From Nitrosophilus kaiyonis (lineage in GTDB: Bacteria; Campylobacterota; Campylobacteria; Campylobacterales; Nitratiruptoraceae): DNA of 64,000 bases. The position numbers and the translations under genes were made by a program. Location of the stretch: positions 248,001 through 312,000 of the forward strand of contig NZ_AP025696.1 in assembly GCF_027943725.1 (NCBI RefSeq). The letters run 5' to 3'. Under the pieces are notes generated by a model. It had not been told where the DNA came from and ran no database searches. It saw only the letters and a list, made by a program, of their open reading frames with translations. Of the stretch, positions 33,260 to 42,502 are shown in pieces (position 1 is the stretch's first letter; each line of letters starts with the position of its first letter).

Positions 33260-33288
33260 TAATTGGTGGAGGTGTCGGGAATCGAACC
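33260..33288. other. attR, right island boundary
   Basis: A 29-bp repeat identical to 17123-17151; from 33264 on it forms the 3' end of the complete tmRNA gene. The island end thus restores the gene it entered. Confidence 0.9.
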
Positions 33289-33637
33289 CGAGTCCAGAAA
33301 CAACCGATATTAGGCCTCTACATGCTTAGTAGCGCTGATTAATCTCGATTTACAAAGGCTCAGCGCCCAAAGCCTTTGTAAATCCAGCCTAAAGGTGTCG
33401 ATAAGCAGCTAGGCAACTGCTTATCCAAGCCCTCTATTTTGTGACCCCGCAAAATCCTAACTCAGAGGGCAGAGTTAGGTGCGAGGGACCAAAATTCGTT
33501 AAACTTACGCAGCTACAGCGTAAGCTGGTCTATAATCTGTATTGTTTGCGTCTATTTTTTTGAGGAGTTTTTACGGCATTCCTCAAGCCGGCATGCAGCC
33601 TAATACCGACTGCTCCTGTCGAAGCCAAGTCACCCCC
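33264..33637 (-). ncRNA. ssrA: Transfer-messenger RNA (tmRNA)
   Basis: A 374-nt tmRNA that rescues stalled ribosomes. The 5' GGGGGUG (33637-33631) pairs with 3' CACCUCC to close the acceptor stem, followed by the encoded CCA. The tRNA-like T-arm reads GGTTCGATTCCCGA. The tag reading frame (33549-33505) encodes ANNTDYRPAYAVAA then TAA, close to the tags of Campylobacter and Helicobacter. Several stems for the pseudoknots are visible (for example AACTCTGCCCTCTGAGTT). It lies 22 bp after trpA, so its promoter should be inside or upstream of that gene. Confidence 0.97.
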
Positions 33638-33659
33638 ATTACGGGGCTTAGCTCTTAAT

Positions 33660-34397
33660 TTAGGAGTTTATCAGTTCCTTAATCTTTTCTGAAAGCTTGC
33701 ATATTTTATCAATTTTTTCTTTATTTGTCAAATCTTGTAACAAAATCTTAACAAATGCACTTCCAACAATAACACCATCTACATTTTTAGCTTTTTCTTT
33801 TGCTGTTTTTTCATTAACTCCAAAACCTATGAAAACTGGAGTTGAGGTGTGTTTTTTAATATTTTCTATAACTTCAGAAATATCCTCTTTTTTTTCACTT
33901 CCTGTTATTCCAGCATACGCAACAAGATAGATAAATTTTTTTGAATCTTTTACAATAGTTTTGATTCTATCTTCATCATCTGTTGGAGCTACAAAACCAA
34001 TCAATGCTATATTTGCTTCATCAAATAAAGCTCTATAGCTTAAAGACTCTTCATAAGGCAAATCTGGAATAATAAAACCACTAACTCCAAGTTTTTTAGC
34101 TTCATTTATAAAATAATCAACTCCTTTATGGTAAAAAGGGTTAAAATATCCCATCCATAAAGTATCAATTTTGTTAGCAATTTTTTCACTTATATATAAA
34201 GTATCTTTTATTCTAAATCCATTTTTCAATGCTCTAACATTTGCTTCTTCAATTATAGGACCATCAGCAACAGGGTCTGAAAATGGAATGCCTAGCTCAA
34301 TAGAGTCTACTCCATTTTCTTTCATAGCCAAAGCTAAATCTATTGTAAATTCTCTATCTGGAAGGGCCGATGTTATATAAGCTACTAATTTTTTCAA
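33660..34397 (-). CDS. trpA: Tryptophan synthase alpha chain
   Basis: A 245-aa TIM barrel that cleaves indole-3-glycerol phosphate to indole, which passes to TrpB. Seen: the catalytic glutamate in DSIELGIPFSDPVADGP, the second catalytic Asp in the GFIIPDLPYEES stretch, YAGITGSEK and the phosphate-binding GFGVNEK and VDGVIVGSAFVK. Slightly short but complete. No trpB lies next to it in this window. A TATAAT is present 29 bp upstream on the minus strand (34431-34426). Confidence 0.95.
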   Translation of the reverse strand: MKKLVAYITSALPDREFTIDLALAMKENGVDSIELGIPFSDPVADGPIIEEANVRALKNGFRIKDTLYISEKIANKIDTLWMGYFNPFYHKGVDYFINEAKKLGVSGFIIPDLPYEESLSYRALFDEANIALIGFVAPTDDEDRIKTIVKDSKKFIYLVAYAGITGSEKKEDISEVIENIKKHTSTPVFIGFGVNEKTAKEKAKNVDGVIVGSAFVKILLQDLTNKEKIDKICKLSEKIKELINS

Positions 34398-34425
34398 AGT
34401 TATCCTTTAAAAAATTTTTATCAAA

Positions 34426-34469
34426 ATTATACCTATTTTTTGATAAAATGAATTTAACTTAAATATAAT
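34426..34469. promoter_or_regulatory. Divergent promoters of trpA and panB
   Basis: For panB (+): TTGATA at 34440-34445, an 18-bp spacer and TATAAT at 34464-34469, 15 bp before the ATG. For trpA (-): TATAAT at 34431-34426. The two promoters lie back to back. Confidence 0.65.
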
Positions 34470-34484
34470 ATATTCAGGAAGATT

Positions 34485-35273
34485 ATGAAAAAACATACAA
34501 TATCTACTTTAAAAAGTATAAAAGGCAAAGAGCCAATTGTCATGATAACTGCTTATGATGCGCTTTTTGCAAGACTTTTTGAAGAGTATGCAGACATAAT
34601 TTTAGTTGGTGATAGTCTAAATATGAGTTTTCTTGGAAAAAGTGATACTCTATCAACAACACTTGATCAAATGATTTATCATACAAATGCAGTATGCAAT
34701 GGAGCAAAAAAGAGCTTTGTTGTATGTGATATGCCCTATGGAACATATATAGATAAAAAAGAGGCTTTAAAAAATGCTATCAAAATATACCAAGAAACTA
34801 AAGCCGATGCTGTAAAAATAGAAGGTGGCGTTGAAAAAGCTGAAACTATAAAATATCTAACTCAAAATGGCATCGCAGTAATGGGCCATATAGGATTACT
34901 TCCTCAATTTGTAAGGGCTGAAGGTGGTTATAAAATAAAAGGAAAAAATGAGGCCGAAATTGAAAATCTTCTAAAAGATGCAAAAGCTATAGAAGATGCA
35001 GGAGCTTTTTGTATTGTAATAGAAGGAGTAAAATCTGAAGCTGCAAAAATAGTTACAAAGCATGTTAATATTCCAGTAATTGGTATAGGAGCAGGAAAAG
35101 ATACTGATGGTCAGGTTTTAGTATGGTCTGATATGCTTGGATTTTTTGAAGAGTTTAAACCAAAATTTGTAAAACAGTATTTAAATGGAGCCGAATTGGT
35201 TAAAGAAGCTATAAAAAAATATGCAGATGAAGTAAAAAACAAAGAATTTCCAAGTGAAGAGTATGAATATTAG
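34485..35273 (+). CDS. panB: 3-methyl-2-oxobutanoate hydroxymethyltransferase
   Basis: A 262-aa enzyme of pantothenate (coenzyme A) synthesis that adds a hydroxymethyl group from methylene-tetrahydrofolate to ketoisovalerate. Motifs: MITAYDALFARLFEEY, VGDSLNMSFLG, VVCDMPYGTY, DAVKIEGG, GHIGLLPQ and IPVIGIGAGKDTDGQVLVWSD with the family's usual metal- and substrate-binding residues. Full length. AGGAAG precedes the start. Confidence 0.96.
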   Translation: MKKHTISTLKSIKGKEPIVMITAYDALFARLFEEYADIILVGDSLNMSFLGKSDTLSTTLDQMIYHTNAVCNGAKKSFVVCDMPYGTYIDKKEALKNAIKIYQETKADAVKIEGGVEKAETIKYLTQNGIAVMGHIGLLPQFVRAEGGYKIKGKNEAEIENLLKDAKAIEDAGAFCIVIEGVKSEAAKIVTKHVNIPVIGIGAGKDTDGQVLVWSDMLGFFEEFKPKFVKQYLNGAELVKEAIKKYADEVKNKEFPSEEYEY

Positions 35274-35330
35274 TTAAGTAGTTGAGTAGTTTAACCATTA
35301 TAACCACTCAACAATTTTAACTAATACACT
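35274..35330. repeat. Low-complexity intergenic repeat with inverted halves
   Basis: AGTAGTTGAGTAGTTTAACC is followed after ATTA by an imperfect complement, TAACCACTCAACAATTTTAAC. It belongs to a group of word-like intergenic repeats also found at 40440, 43470, 44806, 45521 and 61550-61720. Confidence 0.55.
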
Positions 35331-35351
35331 ATCTATAAGCAAAGAGGATAA

Positions 35352-36359
35352 ATGGAAAGAATAGTAGAGATTGAAAAATTTAGTGATGAGGGAGGATTTG
35401 AAAGCTCTCTTAGACCTTCAAGATGGGATGAATATATAGGTCAAGAAAAGATCAAAAAAAATCTGCAAGTTTTCATAAAAGCTAGTAAAAAAAGAGAAGA
35501 AGCTTTAGATCATATTCTATTTTTTGGACCTCCAGGGCTTGGAAAAACAACATTAGCTCATATAATAGCTCAAGAGATGCAATCCAATATAAAAATAACA
35601 GCAGCTCCTATGATAGAAAAAAGTGGAGATTTAGCTGCAATTTTAACAAATTTGGAAGAGGGAGATATTCTTTTTATTGATGAGATACATAGACTCTCTC
35701 CAGCAATAGAAGAGATCCTTTATCCTGCTATGGAAGATTTTAGACTTGATATCATAATAGGAAGCGGTCCTGCAGCACAGACTATAAAAATAGATATTCC
35801 AAGATTTACATTAATTGGTGCAACAACAAGAGCTGGAATGTTAAGCAACCCTTTAAGAGATAGATTTGGTATGCATTTTAGAATGCAATTTTATTCACCT
35901 AATGAGCTTGCAAAAATTATAAGCAATGCCTGTTTGAAACTAAATAAAACTATAGAAGAAGATGCTGCTTTAGAAATTGCAAAAAGAAGTAGAGGTACCC
36001 CAAGAGTGGCTCTTAGACTTTTAAAAAGAGTAAGAGATTTTGCTGAAGTTGAAAATGAAGATATTATAAAGATAGATAGAACAAAGATTGCTTTAAATGA
36101 ACTTGGAGTAAATGAAAAAGGTTTTGATGAACTCGATATAAAGCTTTTAAAACTTCTTGCATCATCTAAAGGAAGACCTTTAGGACTTAGTACTATTGCT
36201 GCTGCATTGAGCGAAGATGAGGGGACCATTGAAGATGTAATTGAGCCTTATCTTTTAGCAAATGGCTATATTGAAAGAACAGCTAGAGGAAGAGTTGCAA
36301 CTATTAAGACTTATGAGCTTTTGAAACTTTCACCAAAAATTCAAGATACTCTTTTTTGA
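35352..36359 (+). CDS. ruvB: Holliday junction branch migration ATPase
   Basis: A 335-aa AAA+ motor that drives branch migration with RuvA. Seen: the N-terminal family stretch [20 protein letters not shown], Walker [14 protein letters not shown], Walker [13 protein letters not shown], sensor 1 [20 protein letters not shown] and the C-terminal winged helix ([28 protein letters not shown]). Normal length. It is followed after 7 bp by the AI-2E-type permease gene. Confidence 0.97.
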   Translation: MERIVEIEKFSDEGGFESSLRPSRWDEYIGQEKIKKNLQVFIKASKKREEALDHILFFGPPGLGKTTLAHIIAQEMQSNIKITAAPMIEKSGDLAAILTNLEEGDILFIDEIHRLSPAIEEILYPAMEDFRLDIIIGSGPAAQTIKIDIPRFTLIGATTRAGMLSNPLRDRFGMHFRMQFYSPNELAKIISNACLKLNKTIEEDAALEIAKRSRGTPRVALRLLKRVRDFAEVENEDIIKIDRTKIALNELGVNEKGFDELDIKLLKLLASSKGRPLGLSTIAAALSEDEGTIEDVIEPYLLANGYIERTARGRVATIKTYELLKLSPKIQDTLF

Positions 36360-36366
36360 GGAAGAT

Positions 36367-37413
36367 ATGAAACCTATACATTTTTTAGGAATATTAACTC
36401 TTATAACTGGATATTTTACATACAAAGTTTTTTATCCTTTTTTAGAAACTATAGTTATCGCAGTACTTCTTTCTATTGCTACATATAAAATAAATTTTTA
36501 TTTTCTTGAAAAATTTAAAAATAAAACTTTTTCTGCAACCTTAAGCACCATTCTTATTGCGATTTTATTTTTTGCTCCTATAGTATATCTTATTACAACA
36601 GCTGCTACTACAATAGCACATATGGATATAGATAATATAAAAGATATTTATCATAATATTTACAACTGGATAAATGAATTTATTTCAAAAAATGAATATC
36701 TTAAAAACACAAATATTACTGAATATCTTGAAAAAATTGATTTAAATGCAGCTGTAAATAAACTTGTAAATATAGCATCTTTTTTAGCTGCAAAAAGTGC
36801 AAAATTTTTAAAAGATATAGTTTTGATACTTATTTTTTACTTCTTTGCTAATATGTATGGGAAAGATGTTCTTTTATATTTTCAAAAAATTATGCCACTT
36901 AGTAAATATGAAAGTACAAAAATATTTGAATCATTAGCAAATGTAATGGGAGTTGTTTTTAGCTCTATTCTTGCAACTGCATTTTTTGAAGGTGTGTTAT
37001 TTGGAATTATTGCACAAATTTATGGATATGATGGATTAATGTTTGGAATACTTTATGGATTTGCATCATTAATCCCTGTTATTGGTGGGATTTTAATGTG
37101 GCTTCCTCTGTCAATACATCAATTTGCAATAGGAAATACTTCAGCTGCAATTATTATTGCAATTTACTCTATCGTTATAATATCAATAATTGCAGACACA
37201 TTTATAAAACCAATAATTATAAAATATATTGATACTATTTTGATTAAAAAAGAGGTTTTTATTAATGAGCTTTTGGTATTTTTTGCTATTGTTGCTGGCC
37301 TTGCAAGTTACGGATTTTGGGGTATGATTATCGGACCTGCTGTTTTAACTCTTTTTATATCTATTATAAATATATATCCAGAGATAAGTAAGAGTGAAAA
37401 TAATAAATGCTAA
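36367..37413 (+). CDS. AI-2E family membrane transporter
   Basis: A 348-aa integral membrane protein with about eight hydrophobic helices and the family's layout: two N-terminal helix pairs, a long periplasmic-type loop (about 80-140, ITTAATTIAHMDIDNIKD), then four to five helices including YGFASLIPVIGGILMWLP and a C-terminal WGMIIGPAVLTLF. The substrate is not known for most members; export of signals, sodium/proton exchange and others have been claimed. It lies 7 bp after ruvB. Confidence 0.85.
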   Translation: MKPIHFLGILTLITGYFTYKVFYPFLETIVIAVLLSIATYKINFYFLEKFKNKTFSATLSTILIAILFFAPIVYLITTAATTIAHMDIDNIKDIYHNIYNWINEFISKNEYLKNTNITEYLEKIDLNAAVNKLVNIASFLAAKSAKFLKDIVLILIFYFFANMYGKDVLLYFQKIMPLSKYESTKIFESLANVMGVVFSSILATAFFEGVLFGIIAQIYGYDGLMFGILYGFASLIPVIGGILMWLPLSIHQFAIGNTSAAIIIAIYSIVIISIIADTFIKPIIIKYIDTILIKKEVFINELLVFFAIVAGLASYGFWGMIIGPAVLTLFISIINIYPEISKSENNKC

Positions 37414-37547
37414 TTTACATCTTTTTCAGTAGGAGTTTTTCTTCCCTTTTTCTTAACATACTTTATAACAAAATATGGCATTACAGCTAAAAAAATCATA
37501 AAAATAAATGTTGCATAAGCACCAATCATATGAACATTATTATCCAT
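37410..37547 (-). CDS. 45-aa single-helix membrane protein overlapping lgt
   Basis: A small gene. The ATG at 37547 overlaps the lgt stop codon by 8 bp, and GGAGGAAAA stands just before it, inside the end of lgt, so translation is coupled. The protein ([20 protein letters not shown]...) has one transmembrane helix (about 8-28) followed by a strongly basic tail ([15 protein letters not shown]). It converges with the permease gene, overlapping it by 4 bp at the ends. I do not recognise a family. Confidence 0.65.
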   Translation of the reverse strand: MDNNVHMIGAYATFIFMIFLAVMPYFVIKYVKKKGRKTPTEKDVN

Positions 37548-38370
37548 TTTTCCTCCTTAAAACACTTTTTCTATATAAAATAATATACAAAATTATTGAA
37601 ACAATTATCATAAGCAAAGATAAAACCTGTCCCATTGTCATCCATCCACAACATATAAATCCAAGCTGAATATCTGGGGCTCTGAAAAATTCAGCTATAA
37701 ATCTAAAAAATCCGTATAAAAATCCATACAATAAAATAAGTTCACCATTAAAACGTTTTCTCTTTCTATACAGGTAAATTATCAAAAATGTTAAAAAACC
37801 TTCTAAAAGTGCCTCATATAGTTGTGATGGATGTCTTAGAGTTCCATTTACATATATTCCCCAAGGTACATCAGTTACTCTCCCTATTAATTCTTGATTT
37901 AAAAAGTTACCAATTCTTCCAAAAATATATCCTAGTGGCACAGATATTGCAACCAAATCCATTAAAAGCCAAAAATCTTTTTTAAATTTTCGAGAGTATA
38001 AATAAGTAGCAATTAAAAATCCAATTAATGCTCCATGATAACTCATACCTCTAATGCCTACAAAAACTCCATCCATAAATGGATTGAAAATTTGCCAAGG
38101 GTGTGTTAGATAATAGTATGTATGTGTATCATAAAAAATGATATATCCAAGCCTTGCTCCAAATATAACTCCAATTTCTACATAAACAAAATAGCTTTCC
38201 AACTCTTTTTTTGATATAGGAAATCTATCTTTTTTAACAATATATTCAGCAAAAAAGAGTGCAGTTAAAAGAGCTAATACATACATTATCCCATACCAAT
38301 GTACGGGATAATTAAATATATAAAATGCTATTGGATCAAAATGTTCATAAATATGCTGCCAAAACTCCAT
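37540..38370 (-). CDS. lgt: Phosphatidylglycerol-prolipoprotein diacylglyceryl transferase
   Basis: A 276-aa membrane enzyme that attaches diacylglycerol to the lipobox cysteine of prolipoproteins. Seven hydrophobic helices; motifs [25 protein letters not shown] (the usual HGGL region), the Lgt signature [13 protein letters not shown] and [13 protein letters not shown], ending with [12 protein letters not shown]. Full length. Lies 0 bp after the carbonic anhydrase stop on the same strand (adjacent bases) and overlaps a tiny downstream gene. Confidence 0.96.
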   Translation of the reverse strand: MEFWQHIYEHFDPIAFYIFNYPVHWYGIMYVLALLTALFFAEYIVKKDRFPISKKELESYFVYVEIGVIFGARLGYIIFYDTHTYYYLTHPWQIFNPFMDGVFVGIRGMSYHGALIGFLIATYLYSRKFKKDFWLLMDLVAISVPLGYIFGRIGNFLNQELIGRVTDVPWGIYVNGTLRHPSQLYEALLEGFLTFLIIYLYRKRKRFNGELILLYGFLYGFFRFIAEFFRAPDIQLGFICCGWMTMGQVLSLLMIIVSIILYIILYRKSVLRRKNG

Positions 38371-39150
38371 CTATTTTAAGATAACCCTTGCATTTAATGG
38401 CTGAATTGGTCTATTGTTTTTACCTAAAATTTTTCTCATCACATCTAATTGTGCTTTAGTTGCTATTACAGGTTTTTTAATAACTATCCATCTAACGCCT
38501 TCACTACATGGAGGAGTTGTTAAAGAACCATTAAATCTATAATAATCAAGTTTTTTTGGAAGCAAATCTCCAGGATTAAACATCTCTTTTAAAGCCTCTT
38601 TATGATGTTTTTCTTTTGGAAGCTGTTCTATTACTTTTTTTAATCCTCTATTTTCTTCTTCACCCTCTTCATACATTAAAGCTAAAACTAAAAGATTTCC
38701 ATTTTTATCTGCATGAACAAAATGGGCTTCCATAGGATATTGTTTACCATCTATTTTATTTTCACTTGGCGTATGAAAATGAAACTGTTTTAATGTAAAT
38801 TTTATACCATCCATGATAATACTATTTTTACCCAAAGTATTTACTTGAATTGTATGTCCATTATTTATTATGCTTTCTGCATTACCAGAATAGTTAATAT
38901 TTAATTTAGGAAGATTTGCTTCAACCATATTATTTAAATTAATTGGGGATTGATTTTTTCCCTCTTTACACATAAAATATTCATCTTTTAAATCTCCCCA
39001 ATATTCTGGACCACTATCTCCACTGTAACTCCAATGAGAATGATTGATTCTTTGTTGAACCGATTTTGTAGCATTTATAGCTACTTGATTTATATCAGCA
39101 TATAATAAAGATATAAAACATCCTAAACCAATTAAAAATTTTTTATTCAT
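38371..39150 (-). CDS. Alpha-type carbonic anhydrase, periplasmic
   Basis: A 259-aa enzyme that interconverts CO2 and bicarbonate. Signal peptide (MNKKFLIGLGCFISLLYA), then the alpha-class fold: HWSYSGDSGPEYWGDL, the zinc histidines in FHFHTPSE and MEAHFVH, the gate-keeping Glu-Thr network, and YRFNGSLTTPPCSEGVRW near the end. The Cys in CKEGKNQSPINL and the one in PPCSEG form the usual disulfide. Its periplasmic form helps autotrophs and vent bacteria to take up CO2. It overlaps the Fe-S protein gene by 8 bp. Confidence 0.95.
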   Translation of the reverse strand: MNKKFLIGLGCFISLLYADINQVAINATKSVQQRINHSHWSYSGDSGPEYWGDLKDEYFMCKEGKNQSPINLNNMVEANLPKLNINYSGNAESIINNGHTIQVNTLGKNSIIMDGIKFTLKQFHFHTPSENKIDGKQYPMEAHFVHADKNGNLLVLALMYEEGEEENRGLKKVIEQLPKEKHHKEALKEMFNPGDLLPKKLDYYRFNGSLTTPPCSEGVRWIVIKKPVIATKAQLDVMRKILGKNNRPIQPLNARVILK

Positions 39151-40429
39151 TATTACCCCTTTTCAAAGATTTAGCTATTAATTCAAGTGGATTTTTAAAA
39201 ACTGTATCAACTCCATTTTGATATAAAGCATTGCTTAGTTGCACTCTACAAGCACTGCACTCTGCTGCAACAATCTCAGCTTTGGTATCTTTAATCATAG
39301 CGGCTTTTGGCTTCCCCGCAGCTTGGGCTAAATGAAATTTTTCACTTTGAATAGTAACTCCTCCAAATCCACAACATCTGTTTGAATCACTCATCTCAAT
39401 AAGTTTAAAATTTTTATTTAAAAGCTCTCTTGGCTCTTTATAAATCCCTTGAACTTTTCTTGCATGACAAGGATCGTGATATGTAACGCTAATATCAAGA
39501 TTTGCACCTTTTTCTTTTAAGATATTTTCTAAATTTGTATATTTATAAAGCCATTCTGTAGCCATAAATATTTTTTTATTTAATTTTTTTGCTCTTTCAG
39601 CCCAATCTAGCATTTCTCTATTTTTAAAAAACACTTCCCAATCATGTTTGATCATAGCGCTACATGTAGCTTCTGGAACAATTATCGCTTCTACATCATC
39701 TATAAAACTCTCAAAATACTCTATATTTTTTTTAGTTAAATATTCTACAGTATCAAAATCTCCTGTAAAATATGCAGGAGCTGCACAACATTTCTGTTTT
39801 TTTGGAATAAATATCTCATATCCCAACTCTTTTAAAATATAAACTAAAGAATCGCCAATCTCTGTATAGTTATAATTTGCCAAACAGCCAATAAAAATTG
39901 CTACTCTTTTGTTCGAGTTCGGATTTCGAACAACTTCTGGATAGCTATTTAAAAAGCTTTTACTTGAAATAGATGGGAGAAGTCTATCTTTTTTTATCAT
40001 TGGAAGATTAAATCTTGGAATAAGCCCTCTTCTTTTTTTATCCTCTTTAACTGCACAACTTTTAAAAACATACCCTAGCTTACTTGCTAAATCCATAGCC
40101 CATCTATGTCTTAAAAGCCAAAAAAATGCTCTTTTATACCAAGCTATTCCATACTTTTTTGCGATATCAGCCCTAACTTCTTCAATAACCATATCTGTAG
40201 GGAGAGAATTTGGACAAACATCAACACAATTTGTACATAAAAAACAGCTCTCAAAAATATTTTTTGCATTTTTATCAAGCTCTAATTCACCTTTTTGATA
40301 ATCTCCAAGAAGTTCAATAAATCCCCTTGGACTTGTAACTTCATCTGGATTTACCTGGTGAATAGTACAAGTTGGAATACATTTACCACACTTTATACAT
40401 TCATCACTTATTTTAGTAAAGTTAAACAA
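39143..40429 (-). CDS. GlcF-like iron-sulfur oxidoreductase subunit (CCG domains)
   Basis: A 428-aa cytoplasmic-face protein with two 4Fe-4S ferredoxin motifs (CIKCGKCIPTC and CFLCTNCVDVCPN), then two cysteine-rich CCG domains (FIGCLANY...KKQKCCAAPAYF and DPCHARKVQG...NRCCGFGG). This is the layout of GlcF, GlpC and LutA-type subunits. A GlcD-like flavoprotein is encoded at 56668-58050, so the two could form a glycolate or lactate dehydrogenase although they are 16 kb apart. An in-frame palindrome sits at 39911-39931. The carbonic anhydrase gene overlaps the 3' end by 8 bp. Confidence 0.85.
   Translation of the reverse strand: MFNFTKISDECIKCGKCIPTCTIHQVNPDEVTSPRGFIELLGDYQKGELELDKNAKNIFESCFLCTNCVDVCPNSLPTDMVIEEVRADIAKKYGIAWYKRAFFWLLRHRWAMDLASKLGYVFKSCAVKEDKKRRGLIPRFNLPMIKKDRLLPSISSKSFLNSYPEVVRNPNSNKRVAIFIGCLANYNYTEIGDSLVYILKELGYEIFIPKKQKCCAAPAYFTGDFDTVEYLTKKNIEYFESFIDDVEAIIVPEATCSAMIKHDWEVFFKNREMLDWAERAKKLNKKIFMATEWLYKYTNLENILKEKGANLDISVTYHDPCHARKVQGIYKEPRELLNKNFKLIEMSDSNRCCGFGGVTIQSEKFHLAQAAGKPKAAMIKDTKAEIVAAECSACRVQLSNALYQNGVDTVFKNPLELIAKSLKRGNNE
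39911..39931. repeat. Imperfect palindrome within the GlcF-like gene
   Basis: Ten-base arms around a central G, eight of ten positions pairing, related in sequence to the perfect palindromes at 47862-47886 and 47952-47970. It stays in frame and encodes VRNPNSNKR. Confidence 0.5.
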
Positions 40430-40439
40430 ATTGCTCCTT

Positions 40440-40505
40440 TAGGTTGATAATTGGTAATTGGTGTATTGGTATATTGGTGATTTGATTTTTTCCAATAACT
40501 AATAA
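40440..40505. repeat. Low-complexity intergenic repeat with inverted halves
   Basis: Runs of ATTGGT words (ATTGGTAATTGGTGTATTGG) are followed by runs of AATAACTAATAACTAATATA, roughly their complement. The transcript between hemN and the Fe-S gene could fold into a long imperfect hairpin. Confidence 0.6.
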
Positions 40506-40520
40506 CTAATATACTAATAA

Positions 40521-41888
40521 CTAAACAGTCTTACTAAATACCTTCTTACCTTCACCATGTTTTTTAAGATAAGCATCAAAAGCCATAGCTATATTTCTAA
40601 TAAGCATAGCCCCTGTTTGACTAACTTCTATAGCATTATCAGTTATTTTTAAAAGCTCTTCTTTTTCAAACTCTTCTAACTCTTTTAGAGAGTCTTTAAA
40701 ATACTCTTTGAAATTTATATGAAAATCTTTTTCAATTTTTTTAATATCAAGCTTAAAATTTGCCATGAGCTCCATAATAACAGCTTTTCTTATTCTATCA
40801 TCTTCGCTTAATTCAACTCCTCTCCAATAAGGAAGCTTATCTTCATCTATAGCATTTTCATAATATTTCATATCTTTAAAATTTTGTGCATAATAATCTT
40901 CGCCTTCACCAATACTTGTTAGACCAATACCAATCAAATCAGCTCCACCTTTTGTTGTATAACCTTGGAAATTTCTATGAAGCTCGCCTTTTTCTATTGC
41001 TTTAAAAAGCTCATCTTCAGGTTTTGCAAAATGATCCATTCCAATCATCTTATATCCATGGCTTGTCCAAAAATCAATAATATATTTTAAAATTTTTAAT
41101 TTCTCTTCAGGAGATGGAAGAGTTGTTTCATCAATTTTTCTCATTGTCTTTTTAAGCCAAGGAACATGAGCATAATTAAAAATAGCTAGTCTATCTGGAT
41201 CAAGCTTTAAAGTAAGCTCTAGAGTCTCTTTAAAACTATCTAATGTTTGATAAGGAAGACCATAAATAAGATCTATATTTATACTTCTTATTCCTGCTTC
41301 TCTTGCTAAATCAACTGCTTTTTTTGTTATTTCAAAGCTCTGCTTTCTATGAACTGCTTCTTGAACCATTTCATTAAAATCTTGTACACCAAAACTAACC
41401 CTATTAAATCCGCCTTCTACTAATATATCCATCTGCTCTTTAGTTAAAAATCTTGGATCTATTTCACAACTAATTTCAGCATCTTTACTAAAATTTGGGA
41501 AAGTCTTTTTTATATAATCTATTATCTCTTTTAACTGCTCTGCACTAAAAAATGTTGGTGTTCCTCCACCAAAATGAAGCTGAATAACCTCTCTATCTGT
41601 TTTTAAAAATCTTTTTAAAATATCCATCTCTTTTTTTAGATATTTTATATATCTATCTTTTTTCTCCTCTTTTGAGGTAAAAACAACATTGCATCCACAA
41701 AAATAACAAGCACTTCTACAAAATGGAAGATGAAAATATAGCGATAGAGGCCTTTTAGGATTTTGAGATTTTAATTTTTGAATATATCTATCATAAGTAA
41801 ATTTTTCACTAAACTCAACTGCTGTTGGATAACTTGTATATCTTGGACCAGGTTTTGCATATTTTACATACTTTTTAAAATCTATCAT
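40521..41888 (-). CDS. hemN: Oxygen-independent coproporphyrinogen III oxidase
   Basis: A 455-aa radical SAM enzyme that makes protoporphyrinogen IX from coproporphyrinogen III without oxygen, in haem synthesis. The cluster motif is CRSACYFCGC, followed by LHFGGGTPTFF, NRVSFGVQDFNEMVQEAVHR and GLPYQTLDSFKETL. The HemN-type N-terminus (KYAKPGPRYTSYPTAVEF) and length separate it from short HemW-like proteins. It shares the window with hemB, another step of the pathway. Confidence 0.96.
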   Translation of the reverse strand: MIDFKKYVKYAKPGPRYTSYPTAVEFSEKFTYDRYIQKLKSQNPKRPLSLYFHLPFCRSACYFCGCNVVFTSKEEKKDRYIKYLKKEMDILKRFLKTDREVIQLHFGGGTPTFFSAEQLKEIIDYIKKTFPNFSKDAEISCEIDPRFLTKEQMDILVEGGFNRVSFGVQDFNEMVQEAVHRKQSFEITKKAVDLAREAGIRSINIDLIYGLPYQTLDSFKETLELTLKLDPDRLAIFNYAHVPWLKKTMRKIDETTLPSPEEKLKILKYIIDFWTSHGYKMIGMDHFAKPEDELFKAIEKGELHRNFQGYTTKGGADLIGIGLTSIGEGEDYYAQNFKDMKYYENAIDEDKLPYWRGVELSEDDRIRKAVIMELMANFKLDIKKIEKDFHINFKEYFKDSLKELEEFEKEELLKITDNAIEVSQTGAMLIRNIAMAFDAYLKKHGEGKKVFSKTV

Positions 41889-41997
41889 AAAATTTTCCTA
41901 ATTTTATTTTGAGATATTTTACTATAAAAGTATAAAGGAGTGATAAAAAAAGTATATTTAGTTTCAATGTTTAGTTAAATAATAAATAGGTTTTTAT

Positions 41998-42492
41998 CTA
42001 TTCATTTTGCTGAGAAAAGCCTAAATCTTTAAGTTTTAAGAATAGATTTGGATGATTTTTTTTAATATCTTTTATAAGTTTTTTAATATCAATATCTAAA
42101 AGATGCTTGTTTTTGCTTTTTGCTAATCTATTTTGTATCTCTTGCATTGCAACAACCCAAACATCATTAAAATCAACTGGCAAGTTTTCTAAAATAGCTT
42201 TTTCAAGCTTTAAATTAAAATTTTCATATTTTGTCTTTTTTAATGAGTTTATAAGTTCCATAATAGATTCAATTGAGGATAAAACATATACTTTATTATC
42301 ATCTCCTATTACAAACCAAGGTGCTTTTGAGTCCCAAGCTCCTTGAATAAGTTCTAAAGTTTTTTTATCTGGATCTTGAGTATTACTTATTTTAACTACA
42401 GTTATATTTTCTGGGCTTGGAATACCAAGTTCATTTGCCATTTTATTTATATTTTGTAAAAGATTTTCTCCATTTAAATTTTTTAACTGCAC
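41998..42492 (-). CDS. UPF0763/DUF2603 family protein
   Basis: A 164-aa soluble protein that I assign to the UPF0763 (DUF2603) family, restricted to Campylobacterota and of unknown function. Seen: a ELGIPSPENITVVKIS start, a short strand-rich core with APWFVIGDDNKVYVLSSIES, then helices ending PNLFLKLKDLGF. It lies 10 bp downstream of argF on the same strand. Assignment rests on remembered family features and length. Confidence 0.7.
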   Translation of the reverse strand: MQLKNLNGENLLQNINKMANELGIPSPENITVVKISNTQDPDKKTLELIQGAWDSKAPWFVIGDDNKVYVLSSIESIMELINSLKKTKYENFNLKLEKAILENLPVDFNDVWVVAMQEIQNRLAKSKNKHLLDIDIKKLIKDIKKNHPNLFLKLKDLGFSQQNE

Positions 42493-42502
42493 ATCCCCTC
42501 CA

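Larger units (their letters stand above)
17123..33288. mobile_element. Genomic island integrated in the 3' end of ssrA
   Basis: A ~16.1-kb element bounded by a 29-bp perfect direct repeat (17123-17151 and 33260-33288) that is the 3' end of the tmRNA gene. A tyrosine integrase gene starts 180 bp inside the left end. A second, 23-bp direct repeat lies inside each boundary. Content: integrase, AlpA-like regulator, split primase and DUF3987 protein, SRAP protein, MetK, adenine methylase, UvrD-type helicase, lipoprotein, Sel1 protein and several small genes, plus decayed gene fragments. There are no capsid, tail, terminase or conjugation genes, so it is a satellite-like or defence-type island that would need help to move. 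Confidence 0.9.

Noticed and set aside
17123-33288. Island as a complete prophage
   Set aside because: No capsid, portal, terminase, tail or lysis gene is present.
33264-33637. Island disrupting tmRNA function
   Set aside because: The acceptor stem, T-arm, CCA and tag frame are all intact; the island restores the 3' end.
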